DNA of 64,000 bases from Streptomyces sp. NBC_01217 (GTDB lineage Bacteria > Actinomycetota > Actinomycetes > Streptomycetales > Streptomycetaceae), in NCBI RefSeq assembly GCF_035994185.1, contig NZ_CP108538.1, positions 6,239,501 to 6,303,500 of the forward strand, given 5' to 3'. The position numbers and the translations under genes are program-made. Below, piece after piece: positions 38,397 to 47,325 of this stretch. The number at the start of each line of letters is the position of its first letter. Within the stretch, counting starts at the first letter, position 1. The notes beneath the pieces were generated by a model. It worked only from the letters and a program-made list of their open reading frames with translations. It did no database searches and was not told where the DNA came from.

Positions 38397-41300
38397 TCAC
38401 TCGGCGGTGTACACGGTCTGGATCAGGTGGTTGGGCTGCCCCCTGCGGACGAACACACCGCGGCCCGCCGGCTGCTGAGCGGCGTACACACCGGGGAACA
38501 ACTGGCCCTCGCTGCGGTCGCCCGCCATCAGCAGCGCCGAGGCACCCGACTCGCGCAGCCCCAGCACCAGCGGGTCGTACATCCCGCGCGAGGCACCCGC
38601 GACCCGGCGCGTCAGCACGAAGTGGAGCCCGATGTCGACCGCGGAGGGGATGTACGGCAGGAACGGGTCGAGCGGCGCCTGGCCCGCCGTCGTCAGCACG
38701 TCGTAGTCGTCGACGAGGATCACGATCCGCGGACCGCTGCCCCAGCTGCCGGGCTCCAGATCCTCGGTGTCCGCCCGGTCGTCCGGCAGCCGCTTCTCCA
38801 GCTCGGTGGCGATGCCCGCGGCGAGACCCGCGCACATCTTGGGGTTGTACGCGTAACCGCCGCGGAACTCCTCGGGGATCGCGCCGCGCAGACCGCGCCG
38901 CGGGTCCATGACGGCGAAGACCAGCTCCTCCTCGCCGTAGCGCTCGATGAGGCCACCGGCGATGGTCTTCAGCAGGTTCGTCTTGCCGCACTCGCTGTCG
39001 CCCAGGATCAGCAGATGCTGGTCGTGGTGGAACAGGTCGAGCATGACGGGCGCGAGCGCCGTCTGGTCCAGGCCGATCGGCACCCGCCGCGGCTCGGCGA
39101 CCGGGCCCGGCAGCAGATGCGGCTCCAGGACGTGCGGCAGGATCCGCACCGGCTGGGCGACCTCGCCGCTCCAGGTGGCGCGCACCGTACGGGCCGTGTG
39201 CTCCAGGACGGCACCCAGGTCCGAGACTTCGGCGAGCCCGTCCGTACGCGGCAGCGCGACCTGCGCGAAGAGCTTGCCGTCGGTGAGGATGCGGCCCGGC
39301 TCGTCCGGCGACAGGGTCTGGGCGAGCTTGCGGTCGATGCTGGACTCGCTCGGGTCGTTCAGCCGCAGCTCGACACGGGTGCCGAAGTTCGACTGGGTGG
39401 CGATGCGCACATCGTTCCAGCGGAGCATGCCCGCGACGACATGGATGCCGTAGCCGCCACCGCGCTTGAGGATGTCGACGACGGCGTCGTCCAGCTCCTC
39501 GAAGTCGTCGCGCAGCGCGCCGAACCCGTCGATGACCAGCACGATCTCGGCCGAGGCCAGCTGCGGCAGCCGGCCCGCCGCGTGCAGCGAGCGCAGCTGC
39601 TCCACCGAGTCGATGCCGTGCTCGCGAAACAGCTCCTCGCGGATCGCGAGCATGCCCCGCACCTCCTCGACGGTGCGCCCCGCACGCTCCCGGTCCGCAC
39701 GCCCGGCCACGCCGCCGACGTGCGGCAGCCCCGACACGGCCTGGAGACCGCCGCCCACCAGGTCGAGGCCGTAGACGCCGACCTCCTGCGGAGTGTGGGT
39801 CAGCGCCAGCGCGAGGGCGAGCGTGCGCAGCAGCGTGGTCTTGCCGGACTGCGGGCCGCCGATGATCGCGGCGTGGCCGCCCGCCACCGTCAGGTCCAGA
39901 TACCACTGGCCCTGCCACTGCTTGGTCGGGTCGTCGAGCAGCCCCAGCGGCACCTGGAGCGGACCACGGCGCTTGGCCAGCTGCATCCCGCGCGGTCCCA
40001 CGTCCAGCGGACCCGCGACCTTGTCCAGGGCGATGGCGTCGGGCAGCGGAGGCAGCCAGATCCGGCGCACCGGACCGGCCGCGCCGCGCAGCTGGTCGAC
40101 GACGACACCCATCTCGGTCGGCCCGGTCTCACGGCGGCGCACCTTGGGCTCCTCGCCCGAACTCTCCGGCTCGGCAAGGGTGTTGAACGCCTCGTACTCA
40201 AGGGCGAGCGGACCGGTGTCCTCCTCCTGCGTGCGCTGCACCGGGCCCCGGTAGCCGCCCGAGACATAGCTCGCCTTGAACCGCTCGTAGTGGCTGGTGT
40301 CCACCTTCAGATAGCCGAACCCGGGCAGCGGCGGCAGATGGAAGGCGTCCGTGGTGTCCAGGACCGTACGGGACTCGTCGGCGGAGAACGTACGCAGACC
40401 GAGCCGGTAGGAGAGATAGGTGTCCAGGCCCTTCAGCTTGCCGCCCTCGATGCGTTGGCTGGACAGCAGCAGATGCACACCGATGGACCGGCCGATGCGC
40501 CCGATCGACAGGAACAGATCGATGAAGTCCGGCTTCGCGGTGAGGAGTTCACCGAACTCGTCGATGACGACGAACAGATGCGGCAGCGGGTCCAGATCGG
40601 GCCGCCGCTCCGCGCGCAGCGCCGCGTAGTCACCGATGTCGGCGACGTTCCCGGCGTCCTTCAGAACCTGCTGGCGGCGCTTGACCTCACCGGCGAGCGA
40701 GGCGTGGACACGCTCGACGAGACCCGCCTGGTTCTCCAGGTTGGTGATGACCCCGGCCACATGCGGCAGGTCCGCGAACGGCGCGAAGGTCGCACCGCCC
40801 TTGTAGTCGACGAGGACCAGCGCGAGATCCTCCGGCGGATGCGTGGCCACCAGCGCGAGGACCAGGGTGCGCAGCAGCTCCGACTTCCCGGAACCGGTGG
40901 CGCCCACGCACAGACCGTGCGGGCCCATGCCCAGCTCGGAGGACTCCTTCAGGTCGAGGAGCACCGGCTGATGGGAGTCGCTGATGCCGATCGGGACCCG
41001 CAGGAAGGCGCGTTCGCCGCGCGGCGCCCACAGGCGCGACAGATCGAGCTGCGCCACGTCCTCGATGCCGAGCAGATCGGCGAAGTCGACGGGACCGGAC
41101 AGCGGGGCGTCGACGAGCGACTCGGCGGACAGCCGCATCGGCGCCAGCATCCGGGCCAGGCCCTCGGCGAACGGGATGCCGACCTCGTCCACGGTGCCGT
41201 GGGCGCTGATCGGCTCCTGCTCGCGCAGGTCCTCGATGACCACCCGGTCGCCGTCGACGGTGATCCGTACGCTGACATGGCCCGGCTCCTGGACCCGGTG

Positions 41301-42368
41301 TTCGAGCAGGTGCAGCACGCTGACACCCATCTCGCGCAGACCGACCGCGTCGTCGGGGCGCGGCAGGTCGACGGCGTCCTCGCCGTGCCCGTCGGTGACG
41401 ACGAGCAGCCGGGACGTCATGGACAGCGCGTCCTTGCCGGAAAGACCGCGCCGCACCTCGGCCGCGTACGAGGCGCGGCGGCGCAGCTCCGCGCCGATCT
41501 GGCGAGCCAGCTGGGGTGCGGAGGGGGCGATGCGGCGCGCGGCGACGGGACCGTCGAACTGCTCGGGGTCGAGCAGATGCGGCATCCACTTGGCCCACTC
41601 CCAGTCGGCCAGCCGGTCGCCGGGCACGGCGAGGGCGATCGCGACGTCGTCGGGGGCGTGGGTGGCCGCGGTCTGGACGAGCAGGGCGCGCGCGACGCGC
41701 AGACAGTCCTCGCGGGGGCCGATGACGCTGATGTTGCCGACCCGGTCGAGCGGGACGGTGAGCGGCAGTTCGGTGCCGGTACGGAAGCGGTCCATCAGCG
41801 CCGACGCCTCGTTGAGCATGAAGGTGTCGGGCGGCGAGAGCACCGACGAACCCTGCTGGGCGACCTTCAGATCCCGTACGGGCATCTCACCCGTGCCGAC
41901 GCGCACCCGCAGGAAGTCGCCGTCCATGCGGCGGCGCTCCCACAGCCGGGCCGGGTCGCGCACTATGTCGTACAGCGCGTGCGGCGGCGGGTTGAGGACA
42001 TCGGCCCGCTCGGCCCGCTCGCGCTCCTCGACGGAGAGCTCCTCGCGCAGATCCTCCAGATAGGCGAGGTAGGCCTCGCGCTGGGTGCGGCGGGTGCGCT
42101 GGGCCTTGCCGCGCTGCGAGAAGACGAGCGCGACGGAGCCGATGACGGTGACGACGAGGATGATCGCGCCGAGCCCGGCGAACTGACTGTTGCGTACGAC
42201 CGTCATCATCACGACGGACGACATCACACCGGCGACGGGCAACAGCGACATCGCGATGTTGCCCGACTTGCCCTCGGGCAGGTTCGGCGGGGCCTCGATG
42301 GTGCGCGCCTCGGAGGCGGCGGGCGGCCGGGTGGTCCTGGCCGGGCGGTGGATCAGTCGGGTACTCAT
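38397..42368 (-). CDS. eccC: Type VII secretion ATPase EccC (EccCa-EccCb fusion)
   Basis: This 1323-residue FtsK/SpoIIIE-type motor powers ESX export. Two transmembrane helices (about 38-85) are followed by a cytosolic stalk and three ATPase domains: GATGSGKSE near residue 491, GGPQSGKTT near 839 and GDSECGKTN near 1128. Only the first has a fully canonical active-site context (LVDYKGG Walker B), as in known EccC, where the others bind substrate and regulate. Many relatives split this protein in two; here it is one chain. It lies between the EspI-like ATPase (61 bp) and DUF6177 genes. Confidence 0.95.
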   Translation of the reverse strand: MSTRLIHRPARTTRPPAASEARTIEAPPNLPEGKSGNIAMSLLPVAGVMSSVVMMTVVRNSQFAGLGAIILVVTVIGSVALVFSQRGKAQRTRRTQREAYLAYLEDLREELSVEERERAERADVLNPPPHALYDIVRDPARLWERRRMDGDFLRVRVGTGEMPVRDLKVAQQGSSVLSPPDTFMLNEASALMDRFRTGTELPLTVPLDRVGNISVIGPREDCLRVARALLVQTAATHAPDDVAIALAVPGDRLADWEWAKWMPHLLDPEQFDGPVAARRIAPSAPQLARQIGAELRRRASYAAEVRRGLSGKDALSMTSRLLVVTDGHGEDAVDLPRPDDAVGLREMGVSVLHLLEHRVQEPGHVSVRITVDGDRVVIEDLREQEPISAHGTVDEVGIPFAEGLARMLAPMRLSAESLVDAPLSGPVDFADLLGIEDVAQLDLSRLWAPRGERAFLRVPIGISDSHQPVLLDLKESSELGMGPHGLCVGATGSGKSELLRTLVLALVATHPPEDLALVLVDYKGGATFAPFADLPHVAGVITNLENQAGLVERVHASLAGEVKRRQQVLKDAGNVADIGDYAALRAERRPDLDPLPHLFVVIDEFGELLTAKPDFIDLFLSIGRIGRSIGVHLLLSSQRIEGGKLKGLDTYLSYRLGLRTFSADESRTVLDTTDAFHLPPLPGFGYLKVDTSHYERFKASYVSGGYRGPVQRTQEEDTGPLALEYEAFNTLAEPESSGEEPKVRRRETGPTEMGVVVDQLRGAAGPVRRIWLPPLPDAIALDKVAGPLDVGPRGMQLAKRRGPLQVPLGLLDDPTKQWQGQWYLDLTVAGGHAAIIGGPQSGKTTLLRTLALALALTHTPQEVGVYGLDLVGGGLQAVSGLPHVGGVAGRADRERAGRTVEEVRGMLAIREELFREHGIDSVEQLRSLHAAGRLPQLASAEIVLVIDGFGALRDDFEELDDAVVDILKRGGGYGIHVVAGMLRWNDVRIATQSNFGTRVELRLNDPSESSIDRKLAQTLSPDEPGRILTDGKLFAQVALPRTDGLAEVSDLGAVLEHTARTVRATWSGEVAQPVRILPHVLEPHLLPGPVAEPRRVPIGLDQTALAPVMLDLFHHDQHLLILGDSECGKTNLLKTIAGGLIERYGEEELVFAVMDPRRGLRGAIPEEFRGGYAYNPKMCAGLAAGIATELEKRLPDDRADTEDLEPGSWGSGPRIVILVDDYDVLTTAGQAPLDPFLPYIPSAVDIGLHFVLTRRVAGASRGMYDPLVLGLRESGASALLMAGDRSEGQLFPGVYAAQQPAGRGVFVRRGQPNHLIQTVYTAE

Positions 42369-42429
42369 CGGCGTCCGTCACTCGGGGTCGGGCTCGGCAT
42401 CGGGGATCGGCGGTGCTGCTGATCGGTGG

Positions 42430-43659
42430 TCAGTGGTGTTGCTGGGACAGCCGGAACACATCCGCGGCGAGACGCGTGGCGGCCTCTCTGGTGGCGTGCG
42501 CCAGGAGTTCGGTGCGGATCGCGCCACCGGCCGCAAGATGCCGGTCGTACGGCAGGACCTGGACGCCCGCCCCCGTGGACCTGAGCTTCTCGGCGGCCTC
42601 GTCGAGGTCGAGTCCGGGGTGCGGCACGAGTTCGCTGAGCACGACGACCGTGCCGGCGATCACCTGCCGGGGCAGCGACTGCATCCACTGCAGCACCGCG
42701 TACGTGCTGGTGATGCCCTCCAGCGTGGCGGGCGCGGCCAGCACACGGGCCTGGGCGGCGGACAGCGCGACCCGGGCGACCTCGGCGGGCAGCGTCTCGC
42801 AGTCGACGACGGTGACGCCGAAGTAGCGGCGCAGCGAGACCATGACCCGCTCGTAGGCCCTGCTGTCCAGCATCGCGCCGATCTGGCCCTGACTGCCGGG
42901 CAGCAGCCAGGCGTTGCCCGGGAGCTGGACGAGATAGCCGGTGATGTCCAGCAGCGACATCTGCGGCTCGATGATCCCCGCCAGGTCGCCGGTGGTCCAG
43001 CGCAGCGTCTCGGCGCCGAGCCGCAGCGGCAGCGAGCCGAGCGCCGGATCGGCCTCGACGAACAGGACCGGGTCCTGCCGGTAGTGCGCGTACGTGGTGC
43101 CGAGCAGCGCGGCCACGGTCGACTTGCCCGCGCCGCCCCGGATGGATGTGACGGCGATCTGCCGACCGGTCGTCACGGGCTGCTGGAGCATCTCGGCGGT
43201 GGCGGTGGTCCTGGCCACCTCGCGCGCGGCCGACGAGGACACGCTCACGCGCAGGGCGCGCGCGGCCCGCGCGGCGAACGGCTCGCCACGCCGCGCCTTG
43301 CGCCCCACGGAGGCGAGTGACTTGTCCACGACGGGCCGGGAGTCGGGGGTGCGGTGGGGGCGGGCGCCGGGGGTGTACGCACTCTGGGGCTGCTGCGCCT
43401 GCTGCGGCTGGGGCTGCGGCTGTGCGACCGGGGGGCCGGGGTACTGGGCTGCCTGCTGTTGCTGCTCCTGGTACGCGGCCTGCTGCTGGGGTGTTCCGTA
43501 CGCGGGGGCGTTCTGCGCGGGGACGCCGGGGTGCGGTGCGGGGGCGGCGTACGGCTGACCGCCCTGCCCTTGCGCGCCGGTGCCCTGCGCGCCCTCCTGG
43601 GCGCCGCCGCCCCTCATGGCGCGCAGTACATCGCCCTGCCAGTTGTCTTCGTTCGGCAT
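42430..43659 (-). CDS. EspI-like MinD/ParA ATPase of the type VII locus
   Basis: This 409-residue protein has a long Pro/Gln/Ala/Tyr-rich disordered N-terminal half (1-130) and a MinD-type ATPase with the deviant Walker A SIRGGAGKST near residue 175, FVEADPALGSLPLRLG and a C-terminal VLPYDRHLAAGG. The layout matches EspI/SCO5717-like proteins associated with ESX systems, thought to adjust secretion. It starts at ATG 43659, 55 bp after eccD, and ends 61 bp before eccC. Confidence 0.85.
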   Translation of the reverse strand: MPNEDNWQGDVLRAMRGGGAQEGAQGTGAQGQGGQPYAAPAPHPGVPAQNAPAYGTPQQQAAYQEQQQQAAQYPGPPVAQPQPQPQQAQQPQSAYTPGARPHRTPDSRPVVDKSLASVGRKARRGEPFAARAARALRVSVSSSAAREVARTTATAEMLQQPVTTGRQIAVTSIRGGAGKSTVAALLGTTYAHYRQDPVLFVEADPALGSLPLRLGAETLRWTTGDLAGIIEPQMSLLDITGYLVQLPGNAWLLPGSQGQIGAMLDSRAYERVMVSLRRYFGVTVVDCETLPAEVARVALSAAQARVLAAPATLEGITSTYAVLQWMQSLPRQVIAGTVVVLSELVPHPGLDLDEAAEKLRSTGAGVQVLPYDRHLAAGGAIRTELLAHATREAATRLAADVFRLSQQHH

Positions 43660-43713
43660 GTCTGCCCTTCTTTTCCGCCCTGCTGCCCCGCCCGGAGCAC
43701 CTGCGCGTCGACG

Positions 43714-45069
43714 TCAGAACTTGTTGAGCAGCTGTCCGTACACGCCGAACACACCGACGGCGAGCGGGAAGAGCCCCACCACGCCGATGGATTCGACCAG
43801 ATCGGCCATGCGCCGCAGCCGGACCTGCACATGCTCGGGCGGCTGCACCGCCAGGACCAGCAGCGGCAGCACCGCGGCCAGGCACAGCAGGGCGAGCGGT
43901 CCGGCGCCCCCGGCGTGCTGCATCCACAGCATGACGAGGCGTACGACCAGGACCGCGGCGGCGGCGAAGAGCGCCACGACCTCGGCGACCAACGGGAAGG
44001 CCCGCGCCCGGGAGAGCAGCACGAGGGCCACGAGCGAGGGCAGCGCCACGGTCCACACGGACGGCTTGCCGGCCAGCGTGAGCAGCCAGCCGCCCGCCGC
44101 CGCGGAGACCGCCGTGACCACCGTCGCGAGGGCCAGACCGCGGTGGGTGGCCGCGAGCGCGTTGCCCACCTGGTGGCGGCTGACGGAGACGCCGCCGGAG
44201 CGGCGGTCGTCGAGCGCGGTGAGCCCGGACGCCGCCAGCGCGAGTCGAGGGAGCAGACCGAGCAGCACCACGGAGAAGACGGCCATGACGGCGCCGAGCC
44301 GGGCCAGGTCGTCCTGGACGGCGGCAACGGCCTCCCACACCAGGACGATCGCGGTGGTGGCGACGGCACCGATGAGCCCGCCGCGGCCGAGCGGCGAGAA
44401 GTAGCCGAGCAGCAGCAGCATCAGGACGAGCGCGCCCGCGACGGCCGCGAGCCGTGCGGTCCCCGGCCAGTCGTAGGCATCCGCGGCGGTCCACGCGGTG
44501 ACGACACCGAGGCTGCCGGAGGCGAGCAGGAGCGCGGTCGCCAGACCCCGGTTGCCCTGCGCGATCCTGGCGATGAGAGCACCGGCCGCCAGCAGCACGA
44601 GCGTGGTGGCCACGAGGGCGCCGGTCAGCGCTTCGAGGCCGAACACGCGGCGGGCGAGCAGCGCGGCGACCACCGCGAAGACCACGGACGCCACGCCCGC
44701 ACTGGTCCGGCGCGCGGCGGGACGCCAGCGCCAGGCCTGCAGATCGAGATCGTCGGCCACCAGATCGGTGACATCGTGCACGACCGGGGCGGGCGGCGCG
44801 GAGTGCGCCCGTACGAGCCGGAGCACGGCACCGTCCGCGATACCGGCCGAGGACAGGGTGCTGTCGTGCGGCAGTGCGGAGCCGTCCGACGTGATCAGCT
44901 GCCGTGTCATCGGGCGCGCGGCGGCCCGGTCGTCCAGCAACTGCAGGATGTCCGGCAGCAGCTGACCGATCGGCGTATCGGACGGCAGGACGATGTCGGC
45001 CCGGCGCCGCTCACCGACCAGGGTCACCCGGCTGAGCTGCGCTCGGGAAGTCGTTGCTGTGCTCACCAC
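43714..45069 (-). CDS. eccD: Type VII secretion membrane channel protein EccD
   Basis: This 451-residue protein has an N-terminal ubiquitin-like (YukD) domain (about 10-95; RVTLVGERRRADIVLPSD) followed by about eleven transmembrane helices (about 130-445), the EccD arrangement that forms the ESX membrane vestibule. It starts at one of two tandem GTG codons at 45069/45066. It is preceded by a single-helix protein and followed by the EspI-like ATPase. EccB and EccE, its usual partners, are not in the window. Confidence 0.93.
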   Translation of the reverse strand: MVSTATTSRAQLSRVTLVGERRRADIVLPSDTPIGQLLPDILQLLDDRAAARPMTRQLITSDGSALPHDSTLSSAGIADGAVLRLVRAHSAPPAPVVHDVTDLVADDLDLQAWRWRPAARRTSAGVASVVFAVVAALLARRVFGLEALTGALVATTLVLLAAGALIARIAQGNRGLATALLLASGSLGVVTAWTAADAYDWPGTARLAAVAGALVLMLLLLGYFSPLGRGGLIGAVATTAIVLVWEAVAAVQDDLARLGAVMAVFSVVLLGLLPRLALAASGLTALDDRRSGGVSVSRHQVGNALAATHRGLALATVVTAVSAAAGGWLLTLAGKPSVWTVALPSLVALVLLSRARAFPLVAEVVALFAAAAVLVVRLVMLWMQHAGGAGPLALLCLAAVLPLLVLAVQPPEHVQVRLRRMADLVESIGVVGLFPLAVGVFGVYGQLLNKF

Positions 45070-45203
45070 GTTTACGGGAACCTATCGTCGCGACGTTCGA
45101 GGAGTCGGGCTGAGAAGTCGGGCAGCTTGGCGTGCCCATGCTACTAGCGTCTTCTCCGTCCCCTTTGCGGGGAACTCTTTCTGAATTGGCTGGAGTTACT
45201 GAT

Positions 45204-45518
45204 TTACTGGGGATTTTTCGCTGTTTCCCCATTTTTCGGCGGTTGTGCCGATTTCGTCGCCGGCTGCTCGTACTGCTGCTCCTGGCGCTGCTGCTTCTGC
45301 TGTTCGGCCTTCTGCTTCTCCAGCATGTTCTGGACAAAGGACCACCCGACACATCCCGCGCACAGCACGGCCGCGATGGCGATTCCCGCGAAGACCTTCC
45401 CGAGCCGCTCGTCCGCCGTGCGCCGCGCCCGCTGCGCGCCGAACAGCAGCGCGTCCCGCATCCTGCGCCGGCGTACCGCCACCGACTCCAGAAGCTGGCT
45501 GTCGTAATCCCGTGCCAT
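45204..45518 (-). CDS. Small single-helix membrane protein in the type VII locus
   Basis: This 104-residue protein has a basic, helical N-terminus with many Arg residues (1-38), one transmembrane helix (about 41-62) and a Gln/Lys-rich C-terminal tail (about 68-104). It probably sits in the inner membrane with its basic end inside. Similar small proteins occur beside eccD in Streptomyces ESX loci, but no function is established. The ATG start is clear. About 210 bp separate it from the gene upstream. Confidence 0.7.
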   Translation of the reverse strand: MARDYDSQLLESVAVRRRRMRDALLFGAQRARRTADERLGKVFAGIAIAAVLCAGCVGWSFVQNMLEKQKAEQQKQQRQEQQYEQPATKSAQPPKNGETAKNPQ

Positions 45519-45728
45519 TCGTCTCGTCGTCCGTTGCCTCGGTCGTATGTTGCGTCGGTCATGGTCACCGCGTCAGCCGACGCGCACCATACGGGAATCC
45601 CCCCAATTAACTCCTGCAAGATAAGGCATGTGCGAGGAGGCGGTACAGCCCAGGTTGCGGCGCCGACAAGTTGTGGAGTGGGCGAAAACGGCCGACGCGG
45701 ATTCGGCATTCGCCGGGATCGTCATTCC

Positions 45729-46523
45729 TCAGGGATCTTCATGGGCGCCGGCGACCTCGGTCTCGTACCACGAACACAGCGACTCGGCCACGGCGTCGAT
45801 GAGTCCGTCCCTCGCCGCCTGGGCGATCGTCCCGTCCGCGAACCGCTCCCCGCGCACCACGGCCGTGGCCGCGCGCACGGCGTCGGCCGGGCTCATCCGG
45901 CCGTCGAGCGGCACGGTGGGCGGCGGATTGCTCTGCCAGAGGTACGCGGGTGTCACGGCGCCGACAGCGGGCAGCGCCCGGACCACGCGTTCGAGCCGCC
46001 TGCTGTGGAGCGGATAGCTCATCTGCCAGGTGCCGTCCGGCTGCTTCCCGCCCTTGGACCACTGGACGTCACGGTCCTCGTCGGTCAGCGCGGCGAGCCC
46101 CTCCCTCAACTGGAGCCATGCGTCGGTGTTCTCACGGTCGAGCTGGGCCAGCAGACGCCGGTCGTCGGCCTCGGTCACGACGTGGGCCAGCTCTGTGAGC
46201 GCGGCCAGGGACGGGGCCGCGGTCAGGGAGCCGGGGACGATGTGGCTGACGCACCTCGGGTCCGAGCCGCGGACCAGTTCGGCGAGCGCGGCTGTGGACG
46301 AGAGCCCGCGCGCCTTGGCCTCGTTGAGCTTTGTGGACCACTCAAGCCCTTCGCCGAACCCGGCCCGGTCACCGGCGGGCCGCAGACACCATCCGGCCGC
46401 GTCGTCCTCGTCGTTGGCCCACAGGTAACCCATCGCCTCGCCGCGGGCGTTGGCGACCGTTAGGTGGTGGACCGGCTTGTCGGTCTCGCCGCGGTAACGC
46501 GGTGCGTCAGCGCGGTTCGTCAT
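45729..46523 (-). CDS. DUF6508-like protein downstream of the toxin/immunity pair
   Basis: This 264-residue soluble protein has a C-terminal half (SYPLHSRRLERVVRALPAVG, then LWQSNPPPT, and a final RDGLIDAVAESLCSWY helix) resembling what I remember of DUF6508. The N-terminal half, with VHHLTVANARGEAMGYLWAN, is not recognised but resembles small beta-rich immunity or accessory proteins of polymorphic-toxin loci. It follows the probable immunity gene after 34 bp, so it may be a second immunity or helper gene. Function unknown. Confidence 0.6.
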   Translation of the reverse strand: MTNRADAPRYRGETDKPVHHLTVANARGEAMGYLWANDEDDAAGWCLRPAGDRAGFGEGLEWSTKLNEAKARGLSSTAALAELVRGSDPRCVSHIVPGSLTAAPSLAALTELAHVVTEADDRRLLAQLDRENTDAWLQLREGLAALTDEDRDVQWSKGGKQPDGTWQMSYPLHSRRLERVVRALPAVGAVTPAYLWQSNPPPTVPLDGRMSPADAVRAATAVVRGERFADGTIAQAARDGLIDAVAESLCSWYETEVAGAHEDP

Positions 46524-46557
46524 GGCTTGCTCCTGCCCCGGCCTACCGGCTATCGGT

Positions 46558-47325
46558 TCATCGCGATCCGCTGAGCTTCTTCATCGTCGATTCGATGAAC
46601 GCGGCGGCTTCGATCTCGGTGATCTCGACGTGATCGATCTCGTTGTGGCCGAGTTCGTACAGCCTGAGGTATTCGGTCGGCTCCCAGCGGAGGTTGCGCG
46701 TGAACGCCTCGTCATACGTGCGGCCCTCGTCGACCCGGCGCCGGACGATGCCACGTGGGCTGCTCCTGGGGTTCCGCTCGTCGATCTTTGCGAAGTACGT
46801 GATCTCGCCCTCGGCGTCCAGGGCGTCGAGGGTTGCGGGGGCGAGGGTGAGGAAGGGGGCGGCGGAGAGATTGCTCTCCACGTTTCCCAGCCGGATCATC
46901 GCGCCATTGAGGTCGACGAACTCCTCAAGGAAATACCCTCCGCCGCGTTCGTACATGAGGATCAGTGGCTCGTAGGGATCGGGCAGATCGCCAGGCCACT
47001 CGATCTGAGCCTGCCGGAGCGCTGCCCACCGGACCGCACCCCGGCATGTGATCTTGAGAGAGGCCGGGGCGAGTCCGCTCAGGATTTCTTCCAGAGCGGC
47101 GGCGTCCTCGGGGGGCGTCCGGATCGCCTCGGCGATGTGCTCCGCGATATCGAAGAAGGGCCAGGACTGCTCGGCACCGTACGCGCGCGCCCACAGAGCC
47201 GCACGGCGCAGGTACTCACGCATCAACAGGGCACGCGAATTCGCGTGCTCGAATGCCTTGAGATCGTCGCTCCAGTCGATGGCGCGCAGTCGCTCCAGCA
47301 CCGCGTGTGACGAATGGTCAGTCAC
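46558..47325 (-). CDS. Probable immunity protein for the type VII toxin
   Basis: This 255-residue acidic soluble protein has no signal peptide or membrane segment and no recognised family. Its GTG start (47325-47323) overlaps the toxin stop in a GTGA junction, so it is translationally coupled directly behind the toxin, as expected for a cognate immunity gene. Visible features are two helical halves, the patch LILMYERGGGYFLEEFVDLNG in the middle and a C-terminal acidic helix. The immunity role is inferred from position and coupling only. Confidence 0.6.
   Translation of the reverse strand: MTDHSSHAVLERLRAIDWSDDLKAFEHANSRALLMREYLRRAALWARAYGAEQSWPFFDIAEHIAEAIRTPPEDAAALEEILSGLAPASLKITCRGAVRWAALRQAQIEWPGDLPDPYEPLILMYERGGGYFLEEFVDLNGAMIRLGNVESNLSAAPFLTLAPATLDALDAEGEITYFAKIDERNPRSSPRGIVRRRVDEGRTYDEAFTRNLRWEPTEYLRLYELGHNEIDHVEITEIEAAAFIESTMKKLSGSR

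Noticed and set aside
37734..42422. 1562-codon plus-strand open frame
   Set aside because: It is antisense to eccC and the DUF6177 gene; its length is due to lack of stops in GC-rich DNA.
45132..46463. 443-codon plus-strand open frame in the type VII island
   Set aside because: It is antisense to two minus-strand genes with better starts and protein-like composition.
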